Shown here piece by piece: positions 10,278-21,013 of a stretch of 64,000 nt of DNA (position 1 is the stretch's first letter; each line of letters opens with the position of its first letter). Source of the stretch: Dermanyssus gallinae (lineage: Eukaryota > Arthropoda > Arachnida > Mesostigmata > Dermanyssidae); the NCBI GenBank assembly GCA_003439945.1, contig QVRM01002452.1, positions 231,501 to 295,500 of the forward strand. Reading direction: 5' to 3'. The notes under the pieces are model-generated. The model saw only the letters and a program-made list of their open reading frames with translations, was not told where the DNA came from and searched no databases. Position numbers and translations under genes: made by a program.

Positions 10278-10507
10278 CATATAATGGAAAAGCTGAGCCC
10301 ATCGTTGGCACCTTTCCATGCGCGGTAACTGGATCGCGCAAAGCTTCTCCAAAAATAGCAAAATAAAATTAAAGTGTTCAATGACTCAAGTTCTCAAGTT
10401 CAGTGCCTTCATAAGCGAATTGACTTTAAGTCTCACTTTTGCCTGTGTCTCTAAATAAAGAAAATAAAACTCTTTTTGTCGTATAGCCAAAATGACCTGA
10501 AGTTGTC
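10276..10507 (+). repeat. Dispersed (TA)-anchored repeat, copy 1
   Basis: About 230 bp, closely matching 14768-14995. Shared blocks include 'ttggcacctttccatgcgcg', 'tcagtgccttcataagcgaa', 'tctcacttttgcctgtgtct' and 'aactctttttgtcgtat'. Both copies begin immediately after a (TA)n tract and end at about the same place ('gccaaaatga-ctgaag'). There is no ORF. The structure suggests a short non-autonomous element whose end is, or targets, TA repeats. Confidence 0.88.
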
Positions 10508-12624
10508 ATTATAAAATTGTGCGTCTACGGCAAACATGTGTATGTACGTAAACGTAAGGCTTAACAAGTCAGTAGTACAAAGCATTATACCTTATCAAAA
10601 TATTGGCCGGGTTAGATATGTGACAAAACATTTAATTGATTTGCTGTGTAATTAATTATATATGTTACATGCATATTGAAGGATAAACTGAATTAATGAG
10701 TCTAATGGGCTTGCATGATGACTATAACGTACTCGTTTCGTTAAGGCTAGATGAAGACCACCTCAAAATTACGTTTTTTACTTTGCTACGTTCTGACAGT
10801 GCTTTAACAGCATTGCTAACAGTGCTACTAGTCACCTAATACTGCAAACATTGAGTTGAGCTCGCATTTACTTTTGTGAGTTCTGACAACTCTTTATAAT
10901 CATAACAAGAAATGCAAACTGCAAGCGCAGCAGCAACCGAGAATAAAGGTATATCAGGCGACGGCACGAGCTTCAAAATCCCAAGCGACAGGCAATAAGG
11001 TTATGGCTGAGTACCTAGCACTTGACAGCTAAATTCTCCTGTGCCACAGCGTTAGATTTATGGCTTTACCCTAAGTACAAAAAAAACGTATATAAGCAAA
11101 ACCTAATACAACATCCGATGCACTAGTCCCGATAGGTGATGATCTTCACGGCCGGATATCAGTTTTGTACGCTGCCCTGTAATTCTGCCATGAGCACCGC
11201 GAACGAGAGAACTGAGGTTGTCACTCGACGCGAAGCCTGTTATCTGTTTTATACATGAGTACTCCGCTACCTCGTCGTTTAAAATGATTTGATCGGATTG
11301 CAGTTAGGTCCTCAGTAAGTCTTAAAATACGTTCTAAAAACCCATTCTCTATTAGCTTGAGCAACACACGTTCTTGTAATCATGAGCCCAACGCGGCACG
11401 AAAGACCCCAAGCATACGGTACGGAAATGGACCTGTCTGCGCAATGCCCGCTTAATGTAGATGAATAGAATTTCAGATGCCGTTAGCGCCGATTTTTGAT
11501 CATCTTACCATGCTGCACGGCTGGGTATGTGTTTTTTTGTCAACAAATGAAGTCAAATGGTCAACCATAAAGCCTGCAAGCAATTTATGTGCGCAGCTCT
11601 TCTTGAGGATGCCTCACCTTGGACTAGGTTCAGTTAGTGCTCCTTTGCCTTTTGGAGTAAGCGACATAGAGTGCTGCGTCAGAGCTGCTGCCTGCTGCAT
11701 GGTGTGTGCTACAGATGCTGTCTGGTCCGGACGCTTTGTTTGTCAGAAGTCGTCGTAGGACCTCTGCCACTTCCAGCATGGTGAAGTGTTCCCCTAAGTT
11801 TAGCATAGGGCACTAGCATGTTCTCCTCTGTCCTGCGTACTGTGGCGACTTTACTTGTGTGATATTCTGGAGCCATATGTAGGTCACTTCTGCTACGTTT
11901 TCGGAAGCAGTCGTGCCTCGTTCTGCTGCTCGGCTTTTCGTGGTAATCGTCGGTAAAAAGATCTCGATGCTGCGTATGGCGGTTAAATTTCAGGTGTCAG
12001 ACACGCCCTTTTGCCCGTCGCTCTTCATATCTACGGGATTTGAGTTCTCTGGTCAGTAGCTTATTGGTGCTCTCAACATTCTGTTTTTTTCACTTTTGAA
12101 AGACCTTGACATGACTGCTCGCCCCTGACGATGATTGTGACGTATGAGAATAGTGACATCTATTCATATGGGTTTGTGGGCGGCTAAATCTGCTCTTTCT
12201 GTCAATAGTTAATCTCATCTCAAGTAAATGCTCGTACAGAGTACTAGTAACCGGGAAGCGTAAGGCAGCGAAAATATTGTGGGCCATTTGCATAACGACA
12301 AAGAGAGAATCACATCTTCAAGAATGGGTAGCTGAAAAGTACATTAGAGTTTTCAATTCCCGCTTCGATAGGAGACTCTCAGCAGACTCACATCGACCTC
12401 ACGCCTGGCAGACAAAGCCGCTCTCCCGTATGCCATGGCCTAGAGTGTCGCAGACGCGAAAGATAAATTACATTATTTTTACCTTGCTCAATACACTCAA
12501 GGGAATCCCAATGACACGCCCGGCCCACGAAAATGCTGGCACATAGTGGATGTACAAGAACACTCTGCAAGCTAACACTCTTAAGTTAGTGTAGCTTTAA
12601 TAAAACCTGTACGAACAGTATCCG

Positions 12625-12627
<3 letters not shown>
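10508..12627. other. Unassigned DNA
   Basis: Two kilobases without a recognisable gene, RNA or repeat family. The frame at 11477-11758 has no motif. Confidence 0.5.

Positions 12628-12658
<31 letters not shown>
12628..12658. repeat. (TA)n microsatellite
   Basis: About 31 bp of TA. Confidence 0.95.
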
Positions 12659-12661
<3 letters not shown>

Positions 12662-12758
12662 TTTTAGAGGACGAACTGGAAAGTGCGGCTGCATACGCGG
12701 ACACCGCGACAGAGTAGCCCCTTGTAAGTGCGGGCCGGTCATGTGGGACTACAAACCA

Positions 12759-13030
12759 TTAAAACCCAGTCGTGTTCCCGTCCCCCGGTCTGACTGGAAA
12801 CTGCTTGCGCATAACATCTGTGCAACAGTCAAGAGGAGCGAGTCTATAATTTCCGGCGTGTTCGTTCCCTAGGAGTTTGTTGGCGATGTCACGTAAATTA
12901 AACGTTGTCATGATTGATAAAAGCTCTAGTAGGTGTGTGCGTTGCGTTGCCCATGCTGGACACCTTAGCACGGTGTGCTACGGAATGTCATTAAGTCCAT
13001 CGCCGCAGTGGACGCACGTGGGGCTGAGGA
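12759..13030 (-). pseudogene. C-terminal CCHC domain of an R1/Jockey-like non-LTR element
   Basis: The minus strand encodes TCVHCGDG, a stop, then HTVLRCPAWATQR, i.e. a C-x2-C-x(n)-H-x4-C knuckle of the kind that ends R1-, I- and Jockey-type pol proteins. This is followed by LLSIMTTFNLRDIANKLL and a terminal helix (CTDVMRKQF). Only this tail remains and no RT is present. It matches the tail design expected for the R1-like copies at 18.7-20.5 kb and 56 kb, but the family cannot be fixed. Confidence 0.6.
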
Positions 13031-13084
13031 TCTTCCCGAACCTAAACAGGTAGGGCTAGAAGTCGCCTCGACCTGTGAGGACCT

Positions 13085-13300
13085 AGGTGGTATAGGTGTG
13101 TGATGTGATGTGGTGTGTGATGTGATATGGTGACGATGTGAGGTCGACGATGTTGTTGTTGCTGATGTCGATATTGCTATTTTTGTTGTTGTTGTTGTTG
13201 TTCTTGTCGTTGTTGTTTTGCTGATGTCGATGTTTTTGCAATTTTTCTTGTCGTTCCTATTGTATATTTTGTTGTTCCTGTTATTGTTGTTGTCGCCGCT
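13085..13300. repeat. Low-complexity (GTT)n / GTGAT-rich tract
   Basis: Runs of TGTGATGTG followed by interrupted GTT/GTC trinucleotides. The Asn/Thr/Ser-rich minus-strand ORF across it is a product of the repeat. Confidence 0.85.
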
Positions 13301-13469
13301 GCCGTAGCCGCTAGCTTCGTCCATGTGTTTTCGTCATCATTCTAACCGCAGTGGTCGTCGCCGTTATGGCCACCGCTTCTGCCAGTGTTGCGACGGGTGC
13401 CGCCTTCTCCTTCATCGCTGACTCACGAGGTCACGTCCATATCTCTTTTCTCTGGCATATATATATATA

Positions 13470-14734
13470 TAGGTAGTTCAACAAGTTCTTAGAATGAAAA
13501 CCAAGAATTTTCCAAATCTTGTTTTTAATTTTTTCTTATTCGATATACTCCCCGAGAAGCTCAATACACTTTTCCCACCGAGATTTCAGAGCATTTATAC
13601 ATCTTGAGTAGAATTCCGCGTCTTTAGACTGTATAGGCATTAACAGCAGCCTTAACCTCTTCATTGCTGGAAAAACGCTTTCCACCGAGACTATTCTTCA
13701 AATGTCCGAAGAGGAAATAATCAGAGGGGGCCAGGTCTGGAGAATAGGAAGGTTGTTCAATAAGTTCGAACCTCAGTTGGGCCAGTTTTGCCGTTGCTTG
13801 CCGCGACTTGTGTGCGGGAGCATTGTTCTGGTGAAACAGGACAACCTTCTTCTGCAAAGCGGGTCGTTTCACGATGAGTTCTTGCTTCAGGCAGTCCAAC
13901 AGTCTTGCATAATATTCTCCCGTGATCGTTTTACCGCTCTCAAGGTAGTCGACCAGAATTATTCCACGTTGGTCCCAAAAAACCGTAGCCATCATCTTTC
14001 CGGCCGATGCCGTTGTCCGCACCCTCTTCGGAGGTCCTTCACCAGGTGCACACCATTGACGAGATGCTTCTTGGGTCTCGGGAGTGTAGTGATGGACCCA
14101 GCTTTCATCGACGGTCACGAATCTGCGCCAAAAATCCGACGGATTTTTCGACATCTTGGCCAAATTTCGCTGTGAAGCGGAAACACGCGCGTCTTTTTGG
14201 CCTTGATTGAGCAAATGCGGCACCCATTTAGCTCTGAGCTTTTTTATCTTCAAGTTCTCGTGCAGGATGAAATGCACACTACCCACACTGATCCCCAAGG
14301 CCTCCGCTATCTCCCAAATGTTCACTCGCTTATCTGCGGCAACGATTTTCCGCACTTTTCCGCACTTTTTCCTCATCAGTTGCCGTTTTTAGGCGTCCTG
14401 AACGTAGTTCATCCTCGGTGCTCCTGCGACCTCTTTTTAACTCAATAATCCAGTTGGAAACAGTGGCAAAACATGGCGCAGAGTCACCGTACACCTCGTC
14501 TAACTCAGTATTCACTTGGGTCGCATTCCAACCTTTGAAATAAAAATGCTTGATAACCACTCGAAACTCTTTTTTCTCAATTTTTCAAAATCACGCCGAT
14601 ACGTTGCACGGGAAAAGCGACAAACGAAATCGCAATGGCCAATCTCCATAATATTTTGACTGCTAGCATTCGCGCCAGAAAGCGCGCCAAAATTCGAATT
14701 CTGAAAAGCTCATTTTAAGAACTTGTTGAACTAC

Positions 14735-14737
<3 letters not shown>
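13470..14737 (-). mobile_element. Mariner (DD34D) DNA transposon, complete but inactive
   Basis: A 1,268 bp element bounded by TIRs of about 27 bp that begin (C/T)AGGTAGTTCAACAAGTTC and flanked on both sides by TA, the mariner target duplication. It lies inside a (TA)n tract. One pseudogenic transposase fills it on the minus strand. Length and layout are those of classic mariner elements. Confidence 0.95.
13536..14560 (-). pseudogene. Mariner transposase (DD34D), frameshifted, catalytic D to N
   Basis: Start at ATG 14560 (MVIKHFYFKG); the N-terminal HTH region runs to about residue 65. Frame is then broken by a 10-bp tandem duplication (14346-14355 and 14356-14365). The main frame follows (13624-14376) with a second HTH (WEIAEALGISVGSVHFIL), then the DDE core: VTVDESWVHH, LFHQNNAPAHKS and YSPDLAPSDYFLFG. 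The second catalytic Asp of HQDNAP is Asn (AAC). Spacing from that residue to the Asp of APSD is 34, the mariner DD34D pattern. A second shift near 13640 gives an early stop; the true C-terminus (LKSRWEKCIELLGEYIE) continues in another frame to TAA at 13536-13538. Confidence 0.95.

Positions 14738-14767
<30 letters not shown>
14738..14767. repeat. (TA)n microsatellite
   Basis: TA tract between the mariner right end and dispersed repeat copy 2. Confidence 0.95.
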
Positions 14768-14770
<3 letters not shown>

Positions 14771-14995
14771 GAATGGCTGAGCCCCATGTTGGCACCTTTC
14801 CATGCGCGGTAACTGAATCGCGCGAAACTTCTCTACAAAATAATAAGCTAAAATTAAAGTCCTCAAAAACTCAAGTCCTCAAGTTCAGTGCCTTCATAAG
14901 CGAATTTACTATTAGTCTCACTTTTGCCTGTGTCTCTAAGTAAAGAAAAGGAAACTCTTTTTGTCGTATGGCCAAAATGAGCTGAAGTGTTTGTT
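14768..14995 (+). repeat. Dispersed (TA)-anchored repeat, copy 2
   Basis: Matches 10276-10507 over its whole length with roughly a tenth of positions changed. It again starts right after a TA tract. The mariner sits just beyond that tract, so it may have landed in the TA repeat belonging to this copy. Confidence 0.88.
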
Positions 14996-15188
14996 TACGA
15001 TCTCACCGGTGCGAACGTGTTCGTGTGTGGCTCTTGAAAAGTATCTCTAAATTTAGAATTTAGTGTAGAAATTCATAGACATTGGCGAGCTTAGCAACCT
15101 TTGAGACAAGAGGAGTCGACTAGCGTGAAACTTTGCTGATAATTTCGGTGCGCATTTACTATACGTGCAGTGTATACCTGAACAGCCA

Positions 15189-15375
15189 TTGTCATCATCA
15201 TCATCATCACCACCTCTCAACTCCATAATAACCTGCCAGCACTCTGTCGCCATTACGACCCTTTGTTATTATCAGCACTCCACAGTCAGCATCATCACCT
15301 TCATCGCCATCATCGTCAGTTTCATCTCCATCTTCACCATCATCGTCAGTTTCATCTTCATCCTCACCTTCAACG
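15189..15375. repeat. (ATC)n low-complexity tract
   Basis: Interrupted CAT/ATC repeats with a 'catcgtcagtttcatc' block repeated. It may have invaded the start of the gag-like ORF that follows. Confidence 0.85.
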
Positions 15376-15880
15376 TCATTCTCTGCCGGGAACCTCTACA
15401 GTGGTATCGATGTTTAGATCATATAATGATTGTCCATTGAAGGCCCCTCGTTGTAGACAATGCGGATTTACTAACCATTTGCGAAAGGATTGCAAAGACG
15501 CAGCGCGATGCCGCCTATGTAAGGGCGGCCATGAGGCCTCCTGGGGATCGTGTCCCCATCGCTTAAATCGCATGGAACTTCTTAAGAAATCTGCTATTTG
15601 CGTAATTCAGCAAAACACGGATACCGCGCCAGTTAAACTCTGTGCTCCAATCGCAGAGATTCAACCGTCAGAGTCATTTAGCAGACGCAGTTTCGCTGCG
15701 GTCGTACAGAATGGGATCAAGGTACAGCAGAAAACAAGCGTTCCGCCAGCCGAAGTCAAAATTGCGCCAGCAGCACTAGTCTTTACGGCGGCCAGTACCA
15801 CAAGCGATACGGCACATGGCCATAGCCTAGAGCAATGGTCATGGTATCATCCGTCCTTCCGGGCTGCTCGGCACGCATGA
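15375..15880 (+). pseudogene. Gag-like ORF1 fragment with two CCHC knuckles (non-LTR)
   Basis: Open frame ending at 15880. From about 15455 it encodes CRQCGFTNHLRKDC (C-x2-C-x4-H-x4-C) and CRLCKGGHEASWGSC (C-x2-C-x3-H-x6-C), the paired knuckles of ORF1 nucleic-acid-binding proteins in R1/I/Jockey-type elements. Upstream of the ATG at 15410 the frame runs into the ATC repeat, so the real start is lost. Downstream is Ala/Pro/Ser-rich with no motif. The pol at 16300 may or may not belong to the same element; the spacing suits an ORF1-ORF2 pair but that pol looks RLE-type, a group that often has a single ORF. Confidence 0.7.
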
Positions 15881-16299
15881 GTCGCTGACTAAATCTTCGG
15901 CGTCTTCTGCGAAGCCGCTAGCCTCCAATCTACGCCAACAATTGGAGAAGGTCATTAATGCTGTACTCAACCCGAGTCCGCCAGCGCCGCTGCTTTCGGC
16001 GGAGTCCAGTGCGAGGACTCGAGCCTCGACTGGAAAGCCTGAGGGGACCAACTCGCAAACACCATCATGTTAAATGGTCAATCAGATAAAAGGCACTGGC
16101 TTGCTTCATCCGTTCAACCACAAGCAACAGCTCACACTGACGCCACTTCGACACATTCTTCAAATCGCTTCTCCGTTACCAACACACACTCTCAAGCAAA
16201 CCTGCCAGGAAATAGCTTTTCAACGTACGTATCAAAGGCTGCCACTATCAAGTCCAAAGTAAAGATGATATCGTGCATTCCCCGTAGTTAAAGAGAACA

Positions 16300-18383
16300 T
16301 TTTGCCGTCGAACTGTCAAAAACTATTAACGAGGTGTGCTCGGTGGCCAGCCAGCACAGTTGGGAACGGCTGATAGAGTTTCCAACAATGATGCTTAGTA
16401 TACCGGTGAAAAAAAAAGAAGGGGCGTACGATCACCTTGGTCCTACGAGAAAATTTACTTAGATTTCGCACAGGCGCACGCCTGGAAGAGAATCCTCACG
16501 TAACCAGTGGACGACTTTCGCGAGCTACAAGTACTGACGACGCCAGTCGTAGAGCAAAGATCGTGCAGTCAAAGCTGTCCCAGGGGGACGTCTCTTCCGC
16601 TGCTCAGACCCTGCTTTCTACAGATCAGACTGCCCCAATCGATGCAAATACTAGGCTTACCCTGCATCGACTGGTCGGTAATATTTTAATGAAAAAAGCT
16701 ATGACGACTGTTCTTGAGCTAGTGGCTCCCATGCAACTAGGGTGCGGGATAAAAGGAGGAGCAGAAGCGGCTGTGCATGCGGCCGCCGCTTTCATCTAAT
16801 CGAACAGAAGGCTAGGAAAAGCTCTAGTCAAGCTCGACTTTCAAAACGCCTTTAACATGCTTCGTCGAGATCACTTACTCAATGCTGTAAAAAGATCGAT
16901 ATTCGCTATTTATCCAGCTGTATACTAGATGTATAGACTGCCCGCTAATCTTCTGTGGCAAGGGGAGACGCTCAAGTCGATGTGTGGGGTACAACAAGGC
17001 GACCCGTGTGGGCCAGCCTTCTTCTGTATCGCTATCGCTGAACTACAGACGAAGCTTCGATCGGAGTTTCGACCGTGGTATCTTGATAACGCAACGCTGG
17101 CGGCTGACCTGGCAACGATCCAGGCAGACATCAGGACTGTTCAGGAATTTCAAGCGTGCTCCGGCTTAACACTCAGCGCAAATAATTGCGAGCTATTTCT
17201 ACTGTCAGAGGGGCACCGCGACGAGCCTATTTCAAGCTTGCGGGGAATACTACCCGACATTCGATTAGCAGCCGAGGACAATATCGAGCTTCTGGGAGCC
17301 CCCCTTACCGATGCGGCGCTGGAGTACTGCTCCGAAAACTTGTTGAAGTCACCCGATGGTGCAGCAGACTTCAAACCCTAGATGCCCACCCGGCGTTATA
17401 CCTCTTGCGACAAAGTTTCTCCACTCCTCGCCTGACGTATCTTTTGCGTTGTTCATCATTTTTTAAAAGGACCGACCTTCTCGACAAGTTCGACGATATT
17501 CTGCGTACGGGACTAGAACGGCTACTCAACGTTCACCTGGGATCTGCATCCTGGGCCCAGGCATCACTTCCTGTGAGCGGGGGGCTTAGGGATTCGCCTA
17601 GGGATTTATCATTATCGTGCTACTTGGGATCCTTGACAATATTTAAGGATTTAATACTTTCGATTGAAGTTGAAGATACCCCAGTTTAGCTGCCAGGGCC
17701 TCCGCGAGCGAAAAACTCAGGGAGCACTGGACCACTTGGTGGTAAACAAGAGGCAAGACGCGCTTTTAGCACAAACTTTAGACTTAAAAGAAAAAGCTCG
17801 CCTGAAGGCCTGTTCTGATTCAATGAGCGGAAAGTGGCTGCAGGCTCTCCCTTCGCCGCAACTGGGGATGATGCCGGACAATAACACACTCCGCTTCGTT
17901 TCGGGTCTGCGGCTTGGGGAGGCTGTCTGCGCAGAGCACGTCTGCAACCTGTGTCGGTCCAAAGTTACCGCTACAGCGGAACATGCGCTGTCCTTCCGGT
18001 TCAGTGCCGGTCACCATTCAAGACATTTCGCCATCAACGATGTCGTACACCGTGCTCTGCAGAGCGCCCAGATTCCTTCAATGAAAGAGCCTCTTGGTAT
18101 GTGCGCCAACAGCCTTTTACGCCCGGATGGAAAAACCCTAGCACCATGGGAACGGGGTCGTCTGCTAGTGTGGGACGCGGCGGTTTTATGTACACTTGCC
18201 AACAGTTACATTGCGCGCACAAGTCGGGAAGCTGGCGCGAGCGCACGTCTTGCTGAAGGTCGCAAATTGTCGAAGTACAGGGAGCTCTCGCCGCAATACA
18301 TAATTCAGCCGATCGCCGTGGAAACGCTAGGGCCAATGGGTGAGGCGACCGTCGAGTTCCTCAAGGAGCTTGGAAGGTTTTAA
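16300..18383 (+). pseudogene. RT of an unusual non-LTR family with RLE-like C-terminus, copy 1
   Basis: Pieces in order: LIEFPTMMLSIPVKK (about 16370), MQLGCGIKGGAEAAVHAA (16730), VKLDFQNAFNMLRRDH (16830), GVQQGDPCGP (16987) and FRPWYLDNATLAAD (17070), where the usual second Asp of Y-x-D-D is Asn. Then LLGAPL and a frameshift near 17340-17380. A final open frame (17664-18383) holds LRLG, C/H-rich HVCNLC, SAGHHSRH, then RPDG-x15-D (LLVWD) and RKLSKY, ending in ETLGPMGEATVEFLKELGRF. The PD...D...KxxKY order is that of the R2 RLE nearby. The Cys expected after HALS is Phe. Several stops and shifts make it inactive. The clade is not one I can name with confidence. Confidence 0.75.
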
Positions 18384-18740
18384 ATGTAGTTACGTACTAT
18401 CGCCAGGAATCTCTCCCTCTCAGGCAGTGTCGGACTCGACCCCAGCGGTTGGATGTTACTCCGTTGAGACCCATACCCACTAAATGCACCTCCCCCCTTA
18501 AGCTTCACTCACTGATAACCCGGATCTAAAGTATAATACTATGGACTATCAGGAGAATTGGCAAGCGCCCTTTCAGATCAATTGACTGGGGTCGCCCAAA
18601 GGTTCCCGCACTTGTCTACCACCTGCAGGCCCGTTTTCTTTGAGCTGCACTTCTCTACGGTTGCTCTCGGGTTGAAGCAGCAATTGTGCCTGTATTTCTT
18701 TGCATTTTTTTAATTGTTCCTGGATAATTTCTTCTGCCAT
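18384..18740. other. Unassigned spacer
   Basis: May include the 3' UTR of the RLE-like element. There is no poly(A) tail or repeat end that I can see. Confidence 0.4.
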
Positions 18741-20540
18741 AGCTGCTCACAGTTTTCAGGCCTGCTTACTGGAGACGATGTATTCTGTAAACTCTCTTAG
18801 GCTGACCCGAGGTGGATCGCTGCCCTCGTGGAGTGGGGCTCCCTCCCTGGTCAATTTTTCTCGGACGTGTTTACTGGCCCTTAACCGCGCAGCCTCCAGC
18901 AAGGACGAGTTGAAGTTCCCATGTCCTGTGGGGATTTGGGTGTGGGGGAGATAATAGGTGAGGTCGCCCCCTATCCAAATGTTTGGCAACAATACGCACA
19001 GGAATCCTTCAGGACCCCCGGAGGGATGGCGTCTCACTCTGCCTGCCATGACCCAATTGTAACATTCCTCTATTTGTCTTTTTCCGTCTACGTAGGAGCA
19101 CCTAAGTTCCAGAATCGCTTTCTTTCGAGTGCCTTGAGATCCCAGGGACCCTGGTAGCACCAGAGCGGCATTCGTGCTGACTGTGCGGTACCACTGCATT
19201 ACCCTCAGGACTGCTACCCCCTAGGTCCTTCCTAGCATTTGCTTCGCTTTCTTGGGCGCTCCGACTAATTATCATTAGCAGTGCCTTCGTGCGAGCCCGC
19301 ACGAGGGCTTGAGGGCCATGGATGTTTGGCAGGATATTGGCTATAACGCACACTGCTCTGACTGCTTTTGTCGTTGCCTTTTTATATGGTTATGGCCATT
19401 CGTGGTTGTGTCTAGTGTGACCCCGAGGTAGCGGGCTTTCTTTGCCGTATTAGTGTTCTGGCCGTCAAGCTGTAAAGTGAGCGGACGAATCCTCTTCCTC
19501 CCTGTGAAAATTATTGCTCTTTTCCGGGGCCAGTCTAAATCCCGCTGCGTTCATCCACTCCGACGCCAGGTGAACAGCTTTATTAATATTCAATTTAAGC
19601 TCGTCGGGAGTTTTAGCCTGCAAGACGGTTGACAACTGTCCGTGCCTCAAGGTAGCCGGAAATAACCTTAAACCGTTTTTTGTATCAGTGTGTCCAGAAT
19701 GGTCTTTCATGTTAAGCTGTTGAAGGCGTTCTCAACGCCTATAAGGGTGGCCAGGAGGAGCTGCCTTGCCTGCATGGTAGAGCTGCGTAGCAAATCCGCC
19801 TTACTTGCTTTGCGATGTTTTGCAGTTAGGACGGATCGGTTCTTGCGGAAGCCGTATTTTGTGTAGGTAGCCGAATTGTAGGTCTTCTGCAGTTTTATGG
19901 GGGCTGGATAAGGCTCTAATGCAATAATGGTCGCTTGGTGTTTCGATGCAATAATGGTCAGGTTTTCATCGTCCACTAGCACCTCTTAGCTTATAGCTAT
20001 TAGCGCCAGGATATCGTTCACAACGTGGTGTTCATGTACGACTCGCTGCCGTGGCGGTGAAACGTGGCATCTTTTTCGTCGTTTAATACTTAAAAATCGA
20101 GTGATGCTATCCATTCTAGTAGGGTCCTGCCCCTTCTATTTGCTCGAGGTGATCCCCAGACTACTGACGCTGAGCTAATTTTCCCTGTTATTAAAATTCC
20201 GTTTCTGGGCTTTGTGTCGCGTATCGTTTCCGCAAGGCCATCTAGGGATTGCTCGAAATTCTCGTGCAAGCAGTTGGGACTGATGTGGGCAGAATATATT
20301 CTACCGATCTCCTTTACATCGATGCAGCAAACCCTATTTCAATGTCCTCTCTCAAGCAAGACAATCCTTGCCTTAATTGATCATTTCCTTTAAGAAGGAT
20401 CCTCCACAGGCTAAGAGTGGAGATCATGCGTAAGCGGCAATTTAGGGCCCGTTTAAAAAGCAATATCAGAGCTTGCATATATAGAAAAATGGATGCTCTG
20501 TACGGGCATGCTGACGAGCTATTTGTGCAACTCACGGCCT
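18740..20540 (-). pseudogene. R1/Jockey-like non-LTR remnant (EN, RT and tail)
   Basis: Minus-strand pieces in order. EN-like end: HISPNCLHENFEQSLDGL, VVWGSPRANRRGRTLLEW and ATFHRHG (20300 down to 20060). RT start: KADLLRSS, LLATL, VENAFNSL (about 19740). RT palm remnant: TPDELKLNINKAVHLA, SEWMNAAGFRLAPEKS (19560), in which the YADD motif is no longer visible. Thumb: LTLQLDGQ, KKARYLGVTLD (19440). Tail with AALVLPGSL and PHTQIPTGHGNF (19200 to 18760). The EN motif GSPRANRRG is of the apurinic-type endonuclease used by R1/Jockey groups, unlike the RLE of R2. Many stops and shifts. Confidence 0.8.
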
Positions 20541-20755
20541 TTTGAAAACATCATTCATGCAGGTTCAGTACGTGATGTGCCAAGCCATGAATCACAGAAC
20601 GCTTGTTTGTTAAAATACTACCGCGTTTTTTATGCACCTTAACCTGATGTATCTTGAGGTCAGATCTAGCTACGTACCAACATAAGATCCAACTGGCGCA
20701 ATGGCTCGACAAAACCTATTCTTCGACAAAACCTATTTCTATTTAAATGGGAGCG
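20541..20755. other. Spacer before Gypsy
   Basis: A short direct repeat ('cgacaaaacctatt') occurs twice near 20707-20735. Nothing else is seen. Confidence 0.5.
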
Positions 20756-20760
20756 TAAAT

Positions 20761-20973
20761 TGTAATGTCTACGTACGGAACAATAAGGACACTCACCGTT
20801 CGAGGGCTTAACCAGCGCCGACGCCAAAAAGGCGTTTTACTTTATTTCATCTCAATTTATAGACATTGTTAGCGCCCCCTGGTGGCAAGCATTCCTCTAC
20901 CCCGGGCGGCGCGCTTCCCTCTATCTAGATCATCATAGATCATCACAATCATCAATCCATCTCATACACTACA
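20761..20973 (-). repeat. Gypsy 3' LTR
   Basis: 213 bp. On the minus strand it reads TGTAGTG... to ...TTACA. It lacks 5 bp present in the partner LTR near 20805. Confidence 0.95.
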
Positions 20974-20985
20974 CTCTCCCTCCCT
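20974..20985 (-). other. Gypsy polypurine tract
   Basis: On the minus strand GGGAGGGAGAG directly precedes the 3' LTR, the normal site for plus-strand priming. Confidence 0.85.
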
Positions 20986-21013
20986 TCATTTTTTTTCTCG
21001 AGTTATTAACTAC

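Noticed and set aside
12965..13324. Thr/Asn/His-rich minus-strand ORF
   Set aside because: Product of GTT and GTGAT repeats overlapping a non-LTR tail in another frame.
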